Shown here: positions 45,470-56,967 of the stretch, piece by piece
Layout: every line of letters starts with the position of its first letter
How positions within the stretch are numbered: the first letter of the stretch is position 1
Assembly: GCA_017893485.1 (NCBI GenBank)
Contig: JACEHZ010000203.1
Coordinates: 248,001-312,000, forward strand
Origin: Hemerocallis citrina
Lineage: Eukaryota; Streptophyta; Magnoliopsida; Asparagales; Asphodelaceae
DNA: 64,000 nt
Direction: 5' to 3'
The notes under the pieces: model-generated
Databases searched by the model: none
Told to the model about the DNA's origin: nothing
The model's input: only the letters and a program-made list of their open reading frames with translations
Translations under genes and position numbers: made by a program

Positions 45470-45643
45470 TCTCTAATATTATAATGGGAGAAGGCCTTAG
45501 TGTCATTTGTCAATCTACCAACATGTGCATCAAACGTGCATAACAAATATGAAGGAGGTCTCAAGTTCGAGTCCTCACTATGTCAGTTTTTTCACTTTAA
45601 TTTTTTTTAATATTAAACATGCATCACATGTGTAAATTACTAT
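45470..45643 (+). mobile_element. Mini-Helitron copy A
   Basis: Starts TCTCTAATATTATAATGG after an A, shares the internal GGCCTTAGTGTCATTTGT block with the other copies, and ends in a GCATCACATGTG hairpin remnant plus TAAATTACTAT (family end CTAG, here mutated). No ORF. Confidence 0.65.
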
Positions 45644-46087
45644 CCATCTATCTATCTATAATATAATATATTTACTTACTATTTATTGGAAGAGTTTGTC
45701 ACAAATAAACAATTTTAAATTTTTTTTGTCACAAAAGAAACATCACTTTTGTCACCAAACAAACAGGTGCATCGCACGTGCAACTCTAAATCTCTTTTCA
45801 ACACGTGCATCACACGTACACATCAATATTTTTCCTTCTTAATTTTTTAAAAAATACGTGTATCTTCCGTTCAACTCCATTTTTTTATAATGACTTACGT
45901 ATATCACACGTTTAACTCCAATTCTTTATCAAAACATGCATCGCATGTGAAAAATACTTGTTTTAAAGTAAATTGCAAAAGGATAGTTTAACATTTCACT
46001 ACCTCTGCATATACCATATATTGATTTTTGTATTGTATTTACATCTCCTAAGATTCTCAATTTTGCTGTTTCATCCATTATTATTTA
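45644..46087. other. AT-rich stretch with ATCT repeats and CACGTG-like motifs
   Basis: A short (ATCT)n array at 45645-45660, then T-rich text with degenerate CATCGCACGTGCA motifs. It may be remnants of further Helitron copies. No coding feature. Confidence 0.4.
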
Positions 46088-46284
46088 CTAGTAATATACA
46101 CGTGCAATGCACGTATTAATTAATTTAAAAATTTTAAAATAAGAACTGCGATGCATATTTTAATAAATAGGATTATATATATTTTTAAAAGTAAATGTGA
46201 AGACTATAATGGGAGAGTTGAAGTTGCATGTGTGTTGCACGTAAGTAGGTAGATTTACAACTCTAACTTTTCCATTATAATAGT
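46088..46284 (-). mobile_element. Mini-Helitron copy D
   Basis: Minus-strand 3' end CTAG at 46088-46091, preceded by the ACGTGCATTGCACGTG hairpin. The 5' end near 46284 is only approximate. Confidence 0.5.
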
Positions 46285-46319
46285 TATTATATATTATATT
46301 ATAGATAGATAGATAGATA

Positions 46320-46490
46320 GATAGTAATTTACGCATGTGATACACATTTAATATATTTTAAAAAAATTAAAGTAAAAAATCTGACGTAGTGAGGACTCAA
46401 ACCTAAGACCTCCTTCACATTAGTTATGCACGTGCAATGCACACGTTGATAGATTTACAAATGACACTAAGGCCTTCTCCTGTTATAATA
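46320..46490 (-). mobile_element. Mini-Helitron copy B
   Basis: Same internal block as copies A and C (TTAGTGTCATTTGTAAATCT on the minus strand). The 3' terminus is CTAT and the 5' TCTC is lost where copy C abuts. A (GATA)n array precedes it at about 46303-46324. Confidence 0.55.
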
Positions 46491-46491
46491 A

Positions 46492-46669
46492 CTAGTAATT
46501 TACACGTGTGATGCACGTCTTAATAAATAAAAAAAAAATTAAAGTAAAAATTCAGACGTAGTCTGGGTTTGAACCGAAGACCTCCTTAATATTGGTTATA
46601 CACGTGCAATGCACGTGTTGGTAGATTTACAAATGACACTAAGGCCTCCTTTCATTATAATATTAGAGA
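46492..46669 (-). mobile_element. Mini-Helitron copy C, 178 bp, complete ends
   Basis: On the minus strand it starts TCTCTAATATTATAATG, ends ACGTGCATCACACGTGTAAA then TTACTAG, and sits between A and T. The 5' TC, the 3' hairpin and CTAG, the A/T target and the absence of a target duplication are the Helitron signature. It has no Rep/helicase and so is non-autonomous. Confidence 0.75.
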
Positions 46670-47191
46670 TAATAATATTATTATTATTAGAGATAGTCAC
46701 AGAAGACAAAAAAAAAAATATCCCTCCCTAGCCTCTTCTTATACTTTTCTCCTTTTTTTGGCCTAGTGTGAAACTTGGATTTTTCTCTCAATTTATAGTG
46801 GATTTATCCCAGTTTTCTTTATTGTCATTTTAACATATACTTTTTGAAAGTTACGAAGAGAAAAAAATGTGTTCTAAAGTGGTCTTTTCTTAACTTTTTT
46901 GTGTGTGTGCACAAAACAGCAAACATTAGGAAAATTCTTGATTAAAAATATAAATATTACAAGGTTTCTTTATTTCCCCCCTATTATTTACTAATATATT
47001 TGCTTACAATATGTATACTAATTCTATATATCTTAAGCTAATAGGCTCACCCCCTCTCTCCTTTTTTCATTTTGAAATGGATAAAGGAGAGCAACAGTAC
47101 AAATTCACATTACTATAACACGTGCACACTACACTTTCAACTTACCTAATAATAATAATAAAATATACACAAAGAAACCCTCCATCTTCCC
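46670..47191. other. AT-rich stretch, no gene recognised
   Basis: T-rich and A-rich runs, with no repeat or ORF that I can support. Confidence 0.5.
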
Positions 47192-47193
47192 CG

Positions 47194-47217
47194 CCCCCCC
47201 CCCCCCCCCCCCCCCCC
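47194..47217 (+). repeat. Poly-C tract, 24 bp
   Basis: CCGCC followed by 24 uninterrupted C, then A-rich text. Length may be affected by sequencing. A 100-codon ORF across it (PPPPPP) is an artefact of the tract. Confidence 0.9.
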
Positions 47218-47229
47218 GAAAACAAAAAA

Positions 47230-47460
47230 AACAAAAAAAAATCCCATCGCCGTTCGCCCTTCACAACACCACAGCCGTTCGCCTTTTACACCTCCACCGT
47301 CGTACGACGCTCGCAAGCCCACTCCACCGCCGTACGTCGCTCGCCCTTCTCACCTCCGCTATCGTCAGTCGTTCGCAAATCCACTCCATATATCACTATT
47401 GCTACTACCTTATATGCTTTTTGAAATTGATCAAGAAAAAGAGAACCTATAGTCAGTAAC
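47230..47460. other. Short CGCCGTTCGCC-like repeats
   Basis: Recurring GCCGTTCGCCC, GTCGTACGACGCTCGC and GCCGTACGTCGCTCGC. Origin unknown; perhaps the 5' region of an old element. Confidence 0.35.
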
Positions 47461-47469
47461 AAAACAAGA

Positions 47470-47640
47470 AAAAATAGGATTAATAAGCATTATGTATGAA
47501 GTTAATTTGGCTTATCCACCTTTACCACTTCCTGCACTGCTCATGTTTGACGAAATGCTTGCCAACAATATCTCGGTATTATGCAATAAGGAATCTGTCC
47601 AGTCTTGCCATGCTGAATCTTCCATGAGATTGGACCAGGT
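47470..47640 (+). other. Exon-like open stretch ending at a splice donor
   Basis: About 50 codons from an ATG at 47492 (MYEVNLAYPPLPLPALLMFD...) run to CAG|GTAAAC at 47638. I do not recognise the protein. It could be a host gene fragment or chance. Confidence 0.2.
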
Positions 47641-48254
47641 AAACATTCTGCCTACCAATGGGAGTCAATGAGAAATAAAGAGGCTATAATATCCACAAAA
47701 ACTCGCATGTCTACCCACGACTTGCCCACTTAACAATCTGAACAAATTGTTTTCTTTCCTAATCACACCAAATTCCACAATGCGATTGTTCTTGCTACAA
47801 AATACGGTTTTAGAGTTTCAAATTTCAAAAGGAAAAAAGTTACGGCAGAGGCAGAATTTAAACTAGCTGACAATGGAGCTCTTACCTGACCCCTCTTCTT
47901 CTTGCTCTCTTCGGCTCATCTCCGGCGTCCTCTGTCAACATCTTCGTTACTGAACTCCTTCTCAACCCAAATCTCACCAAAACACTCCCCTCAACTTTCG
48001 ATTCCTTCTTCTAACCCCACCGCTTCTTAGTAAAGACCTATCTACTTCTTATCGACCATACTATCGCTACTAGAACTCAGTGGGTGCGGGCCCAGTGAGA
48101 GGGTCTGCCACCCACCGATACCAGCACCAGCAGCAGCACCACTGTCGGAGTCGACCCCCACTCTCTCACCACCCCAGCAACAGCCACTACCACCCACACT
48201 TCCCATACTCGGCTCCAAAATGCAGACCTCCCCCTCTTCCCCCACTGTAGTGAC

Positions 48255-51200
48255 CATCCCAACAGCCCCACTGCTGGCCCCTTCACATTTTATCCCACAC
48301 CCCATGAGGGCGGGGGTCGAGAGCTCAGACGTGTTCGCTCCCCGACGCGTGCACACCATCGTGCACATCAACGTCGCGAGGGGAGAAACTACGATCATCA
48401 TCGCTTCAGAGAGGGCTCTGCCAGAGGCTATGGGCATCAATGCCGACATGAGGAGTTTTACGGGGGAAGGGCCCAACGATGGGGTCCTCCTACCGGCCAT
48501 TATAGGCGTAAGCAAACCCCACCCCCAGAGCACCGTCACTACCAATCCAGGGGACACTCACTGAGAGAGTATGAAAATGTTGCACGCAGGCAACACCACC
48601 CTCCTACCAACACCAACACCAAACCTAGTTATCAACCACATCATCAACCTCAACAGTCCACTCTACAATGCCTACATAAACCCTCTGATGAACTCCCCAG
48701 GGGTTCTGACCCTCCCCATCACCACAGCAACCACAGGGAGCTCCATGAAATTCTACAAACTGCCCCGACTACCCCCCCCCATCCCACCACCTATCATCTC
48801 GCCACTCCAACACCACTGGAGCACCATACACCTAAATCCCACGTCGAGCGAGCCCATGAAAGGGCTGCGCTAGACGGGACTATGGTAGAAGGGAACTCCG
48901 GCGGTGAGGAAAGGGAGGGGCAGTGGGTTCAGGTTAGGGGGAAGAAAAACAAGAATCAGGCTAGTTCCACTAACCTTCAAGCCGATCAGCTCCAACACAA
49001 TAAGAAGCAAAGGAAGGGCAAGCATAAGCCAGCCCCGGGTTTCAACTGCGGGGATCTAGGCCACTACAGGAGTGAATGCACCAAAGAAGTACGTAGCCTC
49101 AAATGCATGAAGTGGGGGCATCTCTTCTATGTATGCACCAATGTGGTGGAGACTCACAGCGACGAAGAACGTCCAGTGAGCCAGGAGAGGTCCCCTGACA
49201 ACCCCACGGTGATTCGATTGGCAAAGAGCCTGGAAACTATCAAAAGTGAAGAACGGTGGCTGCGGTAATGGTGTGCTATTGTCAAAGTCAGAGCAGGGAG
49301 GCCTTTGGAGATATATGTAATGCAAGCTCTTACTGAAAAATGTCCTATGAGAGCCCATAGAGCTTGGGTCGTAAAGAAGTTGTGCCATTTGCAATTCCTA
49401 GTCTCATTCCCTTCGCCGGAGAAGGTCACAGAAGTTGTTAGTTTGGGGACTGTCGACTTTGGACATTTCCAACTCGAATTCAGCGCTTGGACGCCGACAT
49501 TTGGAGCGGAGCTCCCACAGGGAGAAAAATACTGGATTTGGATTCACAACGTCCCCCTACACTTCTGGAAGAAAGAAGCTCTTCAAGAGATAGTAGCGGA
49601 ATTCGGAACTGTGGTAGAGATAGATGAGAAGACGGTGCGACGGTCAGAGATAGTCTCGGCGAGAATGCTCATCAGAAGCACAGATATCTCTTTGATGCCG
49701 TGCTTCGCCAAAGTGTTTTCCTTCAAAGAATCTTATCTAATCAGATTCGTGCTAGACAAGAGAGAAGAAGCACAAAAGGAACAGGCGGCCATCACCTCCC
49801 CCTCGCCTACATCAGCCCTTAGAGACAACAGATCCTATCGACAAGTGGTCTCGCCAACAAAGGATCTGACTATAGATGGTTCCCACAAAGTGGAAAGGGC
49901 TCACCGGAAGCTCATTAAGGCGGCAATGGGGCAGGAGCAGTGCCAAGGTACACCGGCAGAAGGGTTTGGGCCGAATAAAGCCTCTCCGTACAAAGCTGGT
50001 CGAGACAGGGGTCTCTCCGTCAGATCCAACGGTCAAAAGTTCTCAAGAACCTCCAACTCATCAGATCGAACGGTGGATCTGCCCAACCTCCCTAATTTGA
50101 AAGGTACGCTGCTCAAGAGAAAAAATTGGAAGGGACAGAGACCCACACAAAAGGGGTCAAAAGATTGGCCCAAAATGGTGGTCAAGCTCTGCATGCAAGA
50201 GAGGAGGAGCGCGTTGTGGCTCAGAGGGGAGGGACAGGGCATGCAGACCCTAAAATGGCAAAACTCCACTCTGCAACAACATGTAGGCGTCGAAACTGGG
50301 GTTGGTGAAGGAAACCACCAGTTTGGGGAAGAAGACAAGCGAAAGAACACTTTCGACCAGAGAGTGGCTAACCAAGCGCTGATTTTCACCATAAAAGGAA
50401 AAAGGAGCTTCTTTGGAGCAAGTTCTTTGGAGCAAGGGCGACAAGAGGCAGAGGCCATTCTGGGGAAAGCGACGAGCGAAGATCTGCTCAACCACAGAGA
50501 AAAGAACACTAAGGAGAACGAGATTGACGCTGAGGGAGTGGGTAGCAAAGCAACGCTTTTGAGGAAAGGCCAAAATAGTAAAGAAGACAGCGGAGAAGAA
50601 GAAGGAAATGCCTTGGTGCGGAAAGAAAAAGGAAATTTCATCCCTTCGTTTATCACGCCGCATGCTTTGATACCCACGCCTTCTGACTCCACCGCTCCCC
50701 CCTCCAACCATTCGTCGCCAGCTGGCATTAGGGGTGAGATTACCGCCCAAAGAACTCAAGCGGTGAACGCAAATTTCGAAAGCAACGGTACAATGGAATG
50801 CGGATGAGCGTTACTGTGTTCCTCAGATGGGCTTACAAATTGTAGGCCGGTTTGTGCGCAATTTATAAGCGTTAATGGGCCCAAAGAGGGGTCCAAAATG
50901 CATTTTATTGTCTCTAGGACTAGTAAATCTACAATTTCGAACAATTAGACACAATGTCAGACGGGTAACGGGCCCATCGAGGGGACCGCAACAGAAAGCA
51001 CCACTATTACTATTGAGTCGCCAATCTGTGGGCTCAATGAGGAGTCCGCAATGAGAGAGCCTACTCTACAATGGGAAGTTCAGCATACAGATAGTGATGA
51101 GGACCTGGAAGGGAAGCTAAATCTAGACGAAGAATTCTCATTCACAGATGAGGAGTCAGAGGATCTAGAGTTCATCGCTAACACACAAAGGGAGATCTCG

Positions 51201-51587
51201 CCAGAGATGGTCTTGTCCACACTTCCAGAATCAGCACCTGGAGATAGTACTGGAACATCGCACAGGACGGTTGGGTTCAGAGTTCAGCGATCGCCCAAGA
51301 GGGTTCATGTGGAGTCCTTGGATGACTATCTCGAAGTAGCGATGACAGTCAAAGCTGCAAAATTCGACAACGGAGGTACGAGAAGTTTTTTAGCTACTAT
51401 ATTAAATTTCATGTCAGACTCTGAAGTTTTTTTCCTAACTAAAACATGTGGGTTAGAGGTGTGTGACACAGAGCGTAATGCTTTACTACTCAATAAAATT
51501 AGGGGTTGGGAAACTGAAAGTGTTAAGACTTGTTATGAGAACGCTTTAGGAGATAGCGCTGGGTCGACAGACATCCCCGAGGATTAA
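48255..51587 (+). pseudogene. LINE B ORF1 (nucleic-acid-binding protein) with three in-frame stops
   Basis: One frame is open from about 48255 and carries on to 51587 except for stops at 49266, 50805 and about 50946. Order: Arg/Gly/His-rich N-terminus (HHRFREGSARGYGHQCRH), a segment with two zinc-knuckle remnants (FNCGDLGHYRSEC and LKCMKWGHLFYVC, each lacking the first Cys), then a DUF4283/RRM-like domain from 49305 (WIWIHNVPLHFWKKEALQEI), a long low-complexity part and an acidic C-terminus (DEEFSFTDEESEDLEF). ORF1 proteins bind LINE RNA. The first ATG in the frame is at 48882, so the true start is uncertain. Confidence 0.7.
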
Positions 51588-51634
51588 GCCGGCCCCACAC
51601 CCACACCAACGATCACCCCTGACATAGTCCCCCA

Positions 51635-53258
51635 ATGAATACACTATTCTGGAATGTTAGGGGGCTGGGGGATAGGGGAAGAGAGCTATAGTTAGGGATG
51701 CCATTAGCAATTCCAAGGCGAAAGTGGTAGGGCTGCAGGAGATCAAACTCCAGCACGGGCTCAAACTCAAAAGAATCGGGGGTAACAGAATCAAGGAATG
51801 GGTGTTACGCCCATCAGCAGGAGCCTCAGGAGAGATCGCTATTGGGTTCAACTCAGATATTCTCATCTGCACCGAGGTATACAGTGGAATGTTCTCCTTG
51901 ACTACCCGACTGAAACGACGGTCCGATGATTGGGTGCAGACGGTGACTGTCGTTTACGGGCCAAATGTGGCTACAGATCGAGATGCCTTTTGGCAAGAGC
52001 TTGTCAATATCCGACATCGTTGGTCGGGAGCTTGGATTGTTGGGGGGATTTCAACATCACCAGATTTGCTTTCTAGCACAAAGGAAGATGCTCCAGCGAC
52101 AGACATAGAGAAGAGTTCAACAGGGTGATAACGAAACTAGAGCTGATCGATATCCTAATTAATGACAGACTATTCACATGGTCTAATATGCAAGTGGCTC
52201 CGGTTATGGCCAAGTTGGACAGGATACTAGTATCGATGGAGTGGAAAGCTAAATTTCCATTAGCTATAGCTAGATCGATTCCTAGACCCACGTCAGATCA
52301 TACCCCGACCCTACTCGACGTGGGGGTACGCGGAGTTCAGAGGCCACGGAAGTTCAGATTTGAGAAGACCTGGCTGGAAATTTAGGAGTTTCACCACATG
52401 GTGATGGAAAATTGGGCGCTCCCAACTGCTGGCAGGGACGCTGCATTCCGATGGTGTAAAAAAATCTGCAGATTGAGAAAGCGGCTGTGCAGATGGAATC
52501 GGTCTAGATTCTCGACCATCTAGCGTACAAAAGATTCATTTTTGGAAGGAATTGATGAGCTAGAAAGGATGGAAGAAATGAGAGTCTTGTCACAAGAAGA
52601 AATAAACAGGCTATTAGAGCTCCGGGAAAATGTTACCAATCCGTATAAGTTGGAAGAGATCAAATGGCAACAAAGGTCAAGGATTTCGTGGCTCAAAGAG
52701 GGAGACGAGAATACGGCCTACTTCCACCCATTGGCAAGCGCAAGACGTAGATCCAATCTCGTCCTATCAATACAGACGGATACGGGAACATCGCAAGATG
52801 AAAATGTGATTTCCACAACCTTTCAAAATTACTACAAGGGCCTCTTTGGAAGGAAGAATGATTTCAAGATCCCATTGAGGGAGGATTACTGGCAGGCATA
52901 CCAGAACGATCCAGAGCAAAAATTTTCCACTTTGGAAGCACCTTTTTCGGAAATGGAAGTGAAAAAGGCCATCAACCAAATGGGAGCAGACAAGTCACCT
53001 GGGCCAGACGGCTTTCTAATGATGTTCTTCCAAGTGTTCTAGGAAGAAATTAAAGGGAATATTATGGCACTGATGGAGGAATTTTTCCACAACAATCTCA
53101 GATTGGGCATGTTCAATTGTGCAGAAGTTGTCCTGATACCCAAACGGGAGGAGTCTAAGCACGTGGGGGATTTTAGACCGATTAGCCCCATAAATTGCTC
53201 GGTGAAGATCATTACAAAGGTCCTGGCCATCCGCCTGGGAAGTATAATCGATAGTATA
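51635..53258 (+). pseudogene. LINE B ORF2 (endonuclease and start of RT), truncated
   Basis: Begins MNTLFWNVRGLGDRG, the APE-type endonuclease start, then frameshifts within 20 codons. Endonuclease motifs remain in pieces: LQEIK, VVYGP, a GGDFN motif broken by a missing G near 52045, and SDHTP. The linker (WLKEGDENTAYFHPLASARRR) and the RT fingers (ADKSPGPDGF, a TAG at about 53040, DFRPISPINCSVKI) follow. It ends at 53258 where the LTR is inserted. Intact ORF2 would nick the target and prime reverse transcription. Confidence 0.85.
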
Positions 53259-54421
53259 TGTAACCCCTGTTTCCATTAATACGTATTTTTAAAAGTATTT
53301 TTCTGTATTTAAAACCCTCAGTAACTTATAACTATTTTTCCTAATTGATTTTTATTACTTAAACTATTTTGGAGCCCAATTGTTTGACTAATTATTTAAT
53401 GCCCAAGTTTGTATTTTGATTTTATTTATTTGTCTGAGCCCAGTTGTTATCATAAGCCCAATTCCATGTTCTGATTTTATTTTGTTTTATATTTAATCTG
53501 GGCCCAAAAATCTAGCCCAACATCCTAATTATTTTATTTAAATATTTTGAGCTCTTTTTAAGCCCAAGCCCAAATCTAATAATCCAGAACCCATATATTG
53601 TAGAGATTTATTTTTCTACCCCTACCCGTATACAATATTTTCCTCTCCCCCACTTTTTTGTCCCATACTCCAACTCCCCACTCCTTAATTCCCGTACCTG
53701 ACTTTCCCCCATACTCCTCGTAACTACCCCACCTTCTACTCCCACTACATTATTATTATTACATTATTATATAAACTCCCCTACCGCATTCTGTCTTCTC
53801 CCTTCCTCTGTCACCAAACCAAACAAAGCAGAACCCACGACTCTTCCCCTCCTTCTTCCTCCATCGTACTCACGACCCCATCGCACCGCCACAAGCTCCA
53901 TCGCCAGCACCTCCTGCTCTCACTCAGCCGCTGCACTCCTCCTCCTCCGCTCGAATTCCCCCACAATCGAGCACCTCCTCACCGCCTCGACATCACCTAG
54001 CCACTGCTCTGCTTGCACTGTTGCATCTCCACCCCATCGACATCCTTTTCCCTCAACCACCAAAGAACCCACCTCCAGTCGACTTCGCCAGCGTCACCAT
54101 TGTCAACTCCGCCTCCCCTCAGCACCCTCCACCCCTCGCCATTGCCGCTCATCTCTGTCGCCCTCACTCCCTCCCGTCGGTGCTCCCTCTCCATCGCCTG
54201 CCACCCCGCTCTTCGCCTCTGCCATCTTCCCTCCCATCCAGTCGTCGCCACTATCTTCCTCACTTGAAGCCGCTTCACACCGCTCGCCATTGCTGAAGGC
54301 TCCATCAAGTCGCTCCACCATCCCGCATCGTCTTCCCCATTCGTCCACCCAGTCGAAGCCCTTCCTCCGCTTGAATCCACCGCAGTCGACTCCCTCCTCG
54401 TCGAAGCCCGTCGCCACCCTG
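53259..54421 (+). mobile_element. 5' part of an LTR, TGTAACCCCTG family, cut by the Tekay element
   Basis: Starts TGTAACCCCTGTTTCC, matching the minus strand of the solo LTR at 7933-10928, so it reads in + orientation. TATATAAACTCCC at 53768-53775 is the promoter, followed by a CT-rich leader. C-rich ORFs at 54000-54487 have no domain and counterparts in the other copy are also non-coding. The remainder should follow the Tekay element outside the window. Confidence 0.8.
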
Positions 54422-55679
54422 TGTAACGCCCCGAATCCCAAAACATTGAATTTGAGATGTTCTTCAGGATCTTTTCACTTTCTTTGAGTACAATTTTACA
54501 AGGAAATATAAACTTTTCTTTTTACATCAGAGTACAACATATTACATTCAAATTCTCACAGCGGAAGCAAAATATACAACATTTACATAATGAACAACAA
54601 CATGATAAACTCTTTATGCATCCATTCCTCTTTACATGTAATTTATCCTGCATACAAAACTGTGGGTACGTCAGTTTATTCAACCGACGATAATTATACA
54701 TGGCCATCCTCTCTATGCCAGGAACAGTATAATGAATCTCATTTCTTAACAAAATCACAATTTGTTCATAATAAGCATGCAAAACAAAGGAAACTTTTAG
54801 AGATGTCGTGTCGTGATTGTGCACTTAATCCTTAATGCAATTTATTTAATTAACATGACACTAATGCACACTTGTTCGAATTCTATGCATCCCATTCTAC
54901 ATAGGTTCGAGGGCAAGCCTCTTAATCGTTCTTCATTTTTGTAGGGTTCAATCCCCCGCCATGACTTACTCTACTTCTGTAAATTCAATGAGTATCCTAG
55001 ATGATTCTATGAGTACAAGCATGTATCCTGGCCCCTGGAGTAGAATTTCGCGCCATGTCTTGACTCGTCAGGCATGCATTCTGCGACAATTCAGCCTCCT
55101 CCCTGAACACAATCCTCTTGCAGTCACCAAAGCATCCCATGAGCGTGACTAAAGTCCGATCATTACTGAGTTGTGCCCGCGCCATGTCTTGACTCATCAA
55201 GCATGCATTCTGCGGCTCACACACCCGCACCGTACCCTAGCTCTCATACTCATGTTTTTCTCTCACCTTCATCACCTCCACACTATGTATTAAATTGATT
55301 AGAATCATGAATGAAAATCAAGCTCTAGAGTTAGCCTCTCCATCAACCGGACTTATCATTTCATTTCACATGACCAACCTTGGTCTATTTCTCACATCAT
55401 TTCATTTCACTGCCGGGGAGACTTAGCTACTCCTTCGTTCAATTTCAAATTCACAATATCCAATTGAGCATCATCAGCTCATAATTCATTTTAGAGTCTC
55501 ACAGACTTTCTCACCATGATTTAACATTTCATATTTTTATTTAATTCTCAATTCTCATTTATGATTCATTCCACATAATTCATATAGCCATAAACAGAGT
55601 CCATCGACTTAAATCATAAAGTTCACAATTACCAATAGCAAATAACATGAATTCAAATATATCAAAGTCCACTCTGTAC

Positions 55680-56442
55680 AGTCGACTTGGAAGAACACCA
55701 GTCGACTTATACAGTCACATACAGTATCATCGTAAATGCTCGGGATAGTCGACTGTTGAAACCACCAGTCGCCTGTCCCGCAACTTTCATGTTCACAAAT
55801 TTGTCCATATGACAGTCGACTGTTCATCGATCAGTCGTCTGTCCTGGAGATTCAAACAGCACAATTCTAAGTCCAGATCAGTTGACTTGCTACACGCATT
55901 CGGTCGACTGGGCAGATCCATTTTCAAAATAACGAATTATCTTACAGTTCTTACATGTACTTGTATCATGATATCAATTTACCATATACATAAATTCATG
56001 TTTCACAAACAGAGTCTCTTATCGTTCAGTAACATTACAGCATGAATGTTCAGTTACTAATATGCTCTTTCTTTAGAGAAAAATACTTTAAACATGCGTT
56101 CACATTGCTCATACTTTCTTACGACAATGAAGATATAAATCTCAAGTTATCATACTGGGTCTACATAATGGAATACCTTAATTTATGGAACTTCCAAATA
56201 GTCACAGTCAGATTGAAGTACCAGTCGACTTAATACAGCATCAGTCGACTGCTTCGACAAATTTAAGTTATTAACCACCATTAGTTCTTTTCATTCATTT
56301 ACCTTCCCTCCATCATATGTGTCATAGGGAAAAATATACATATAATAATCACACCATCATGTCTATTCGCACACATGTTTATCAGTACATTATGGAAAAT
56401 AGTGTCTCGTACCAGTCGGCTGGCTCACATGGCAGTCGACTG
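55680..56442. repeat. Six pairs of AGTCGACT-type palindromes, 19-22 bp apart
   Basis: Sites start at 55680/55700, 55747/55767, 55814/55833, 55880/55902, 56223/56243 and 56414/56434. Some are off by one base (AGTCGCCT, AGTCGTCT, AGTTGACT, GGTCGACT, AGTCGGCT). The right LTR repeats them from 63763, with AGTCGACTT intact where the left has AGTTGACTT. Confidence 0.9.
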
Positions 56443-56777
56443 TACCGACAGTCTCGTTCTCAATATTAATAGCATGTTCAAACAGTTTCTACTATATTAA
56501 ATTCACTTTTCATAGCATGGTAGCATTCAATTTGTCATAGTATAATTTCCTACATTAGAAGATCTGAGAAACACTCACCTTATATGAAGAAATAAACGAA
56601 ATCCCGCAAGAACTCCTCAATACGGTACTGCACTCCTTGCTCCTTTGTTCCACGCCGAGCTCCTCAGAAATGCTGCTTGTCTCCACAGAAAAGCTCCCAC
56701 ACACAAACTCACAAATACACTCACTTAAAGTAATCTTAGAAAATCTTAGTGTAAAAGAGATAGGGAAATAGGAGGGG

Positions 56778-56785
56778 TATTTATA
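56778..56785 (-). promoter_or_regulatory. Tekay LTR TATA box
   Basis: TATAAATACCCC on the minus strand, the same string as at 17370-17377. Confidence 0.65.
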
Positions 56786-56944
56786 CTAGGAGATAAATAG
56801 AATGGAGGGTTAAGATACATTGGGGAGTTGGAAAATCAAGGGCTGAGATCCAATCGGGAGTTGAGAAACTACCCACACCTCAAGATGTAACTACCCATGA
56901 TCTAAGTCCATTACTCCACAATCCGGCCAAGCTTGTGCCTTGTG

Positions 56945-56967
56945 CACGTGTACATGGAGTGCACGTG
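56945..56967. promoter_or_regulatory. Two G-boxes in the Tekay U3
   Basis: CACGTG at 56945-56950 and 56962-56967, each within GTGCACGTGTAC, about 165-185 bp upstream of the TATA box. CACGTG is a bZIP/bHLH site in plants. Confidence 0.5.

Larger units (their letters stand above)
47880..53258 (+). mobile_element. L1-type LINE (LINE B), 3' part cut off by an LTR
   Basis: 5' UTR from about 47880 (exact start unclear), ORF1 in one frame up to 51587, ORF2 from 51635 with endonuclease and the start of RT, interrupted at 53258 by an LTR. The rest should lie beyond the window. Frameshifts and stops make it inactive. It differs from LINE A in sequence. Confidence 0.85.

Noticed and set aside
46492..46669. 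MITE of a cut-and-paste family
   Set aside because: No terminal inverted repeat and no target duplication; TC start, hairpin plus CTAG end and A/T flanks fit a Helitron better.
47122..47424. ORF of 100 codons across the poly-C tract
   Set aside because: Proline run from the 24-bp C tract followed by short repeats; no domain.
54013..54446. Overlapping C-rich ORFs on both strands (84 to 149 codons)
   Set aside because: Low-complexity leader of a truncated LTR; open on both strands because of skewed composition.
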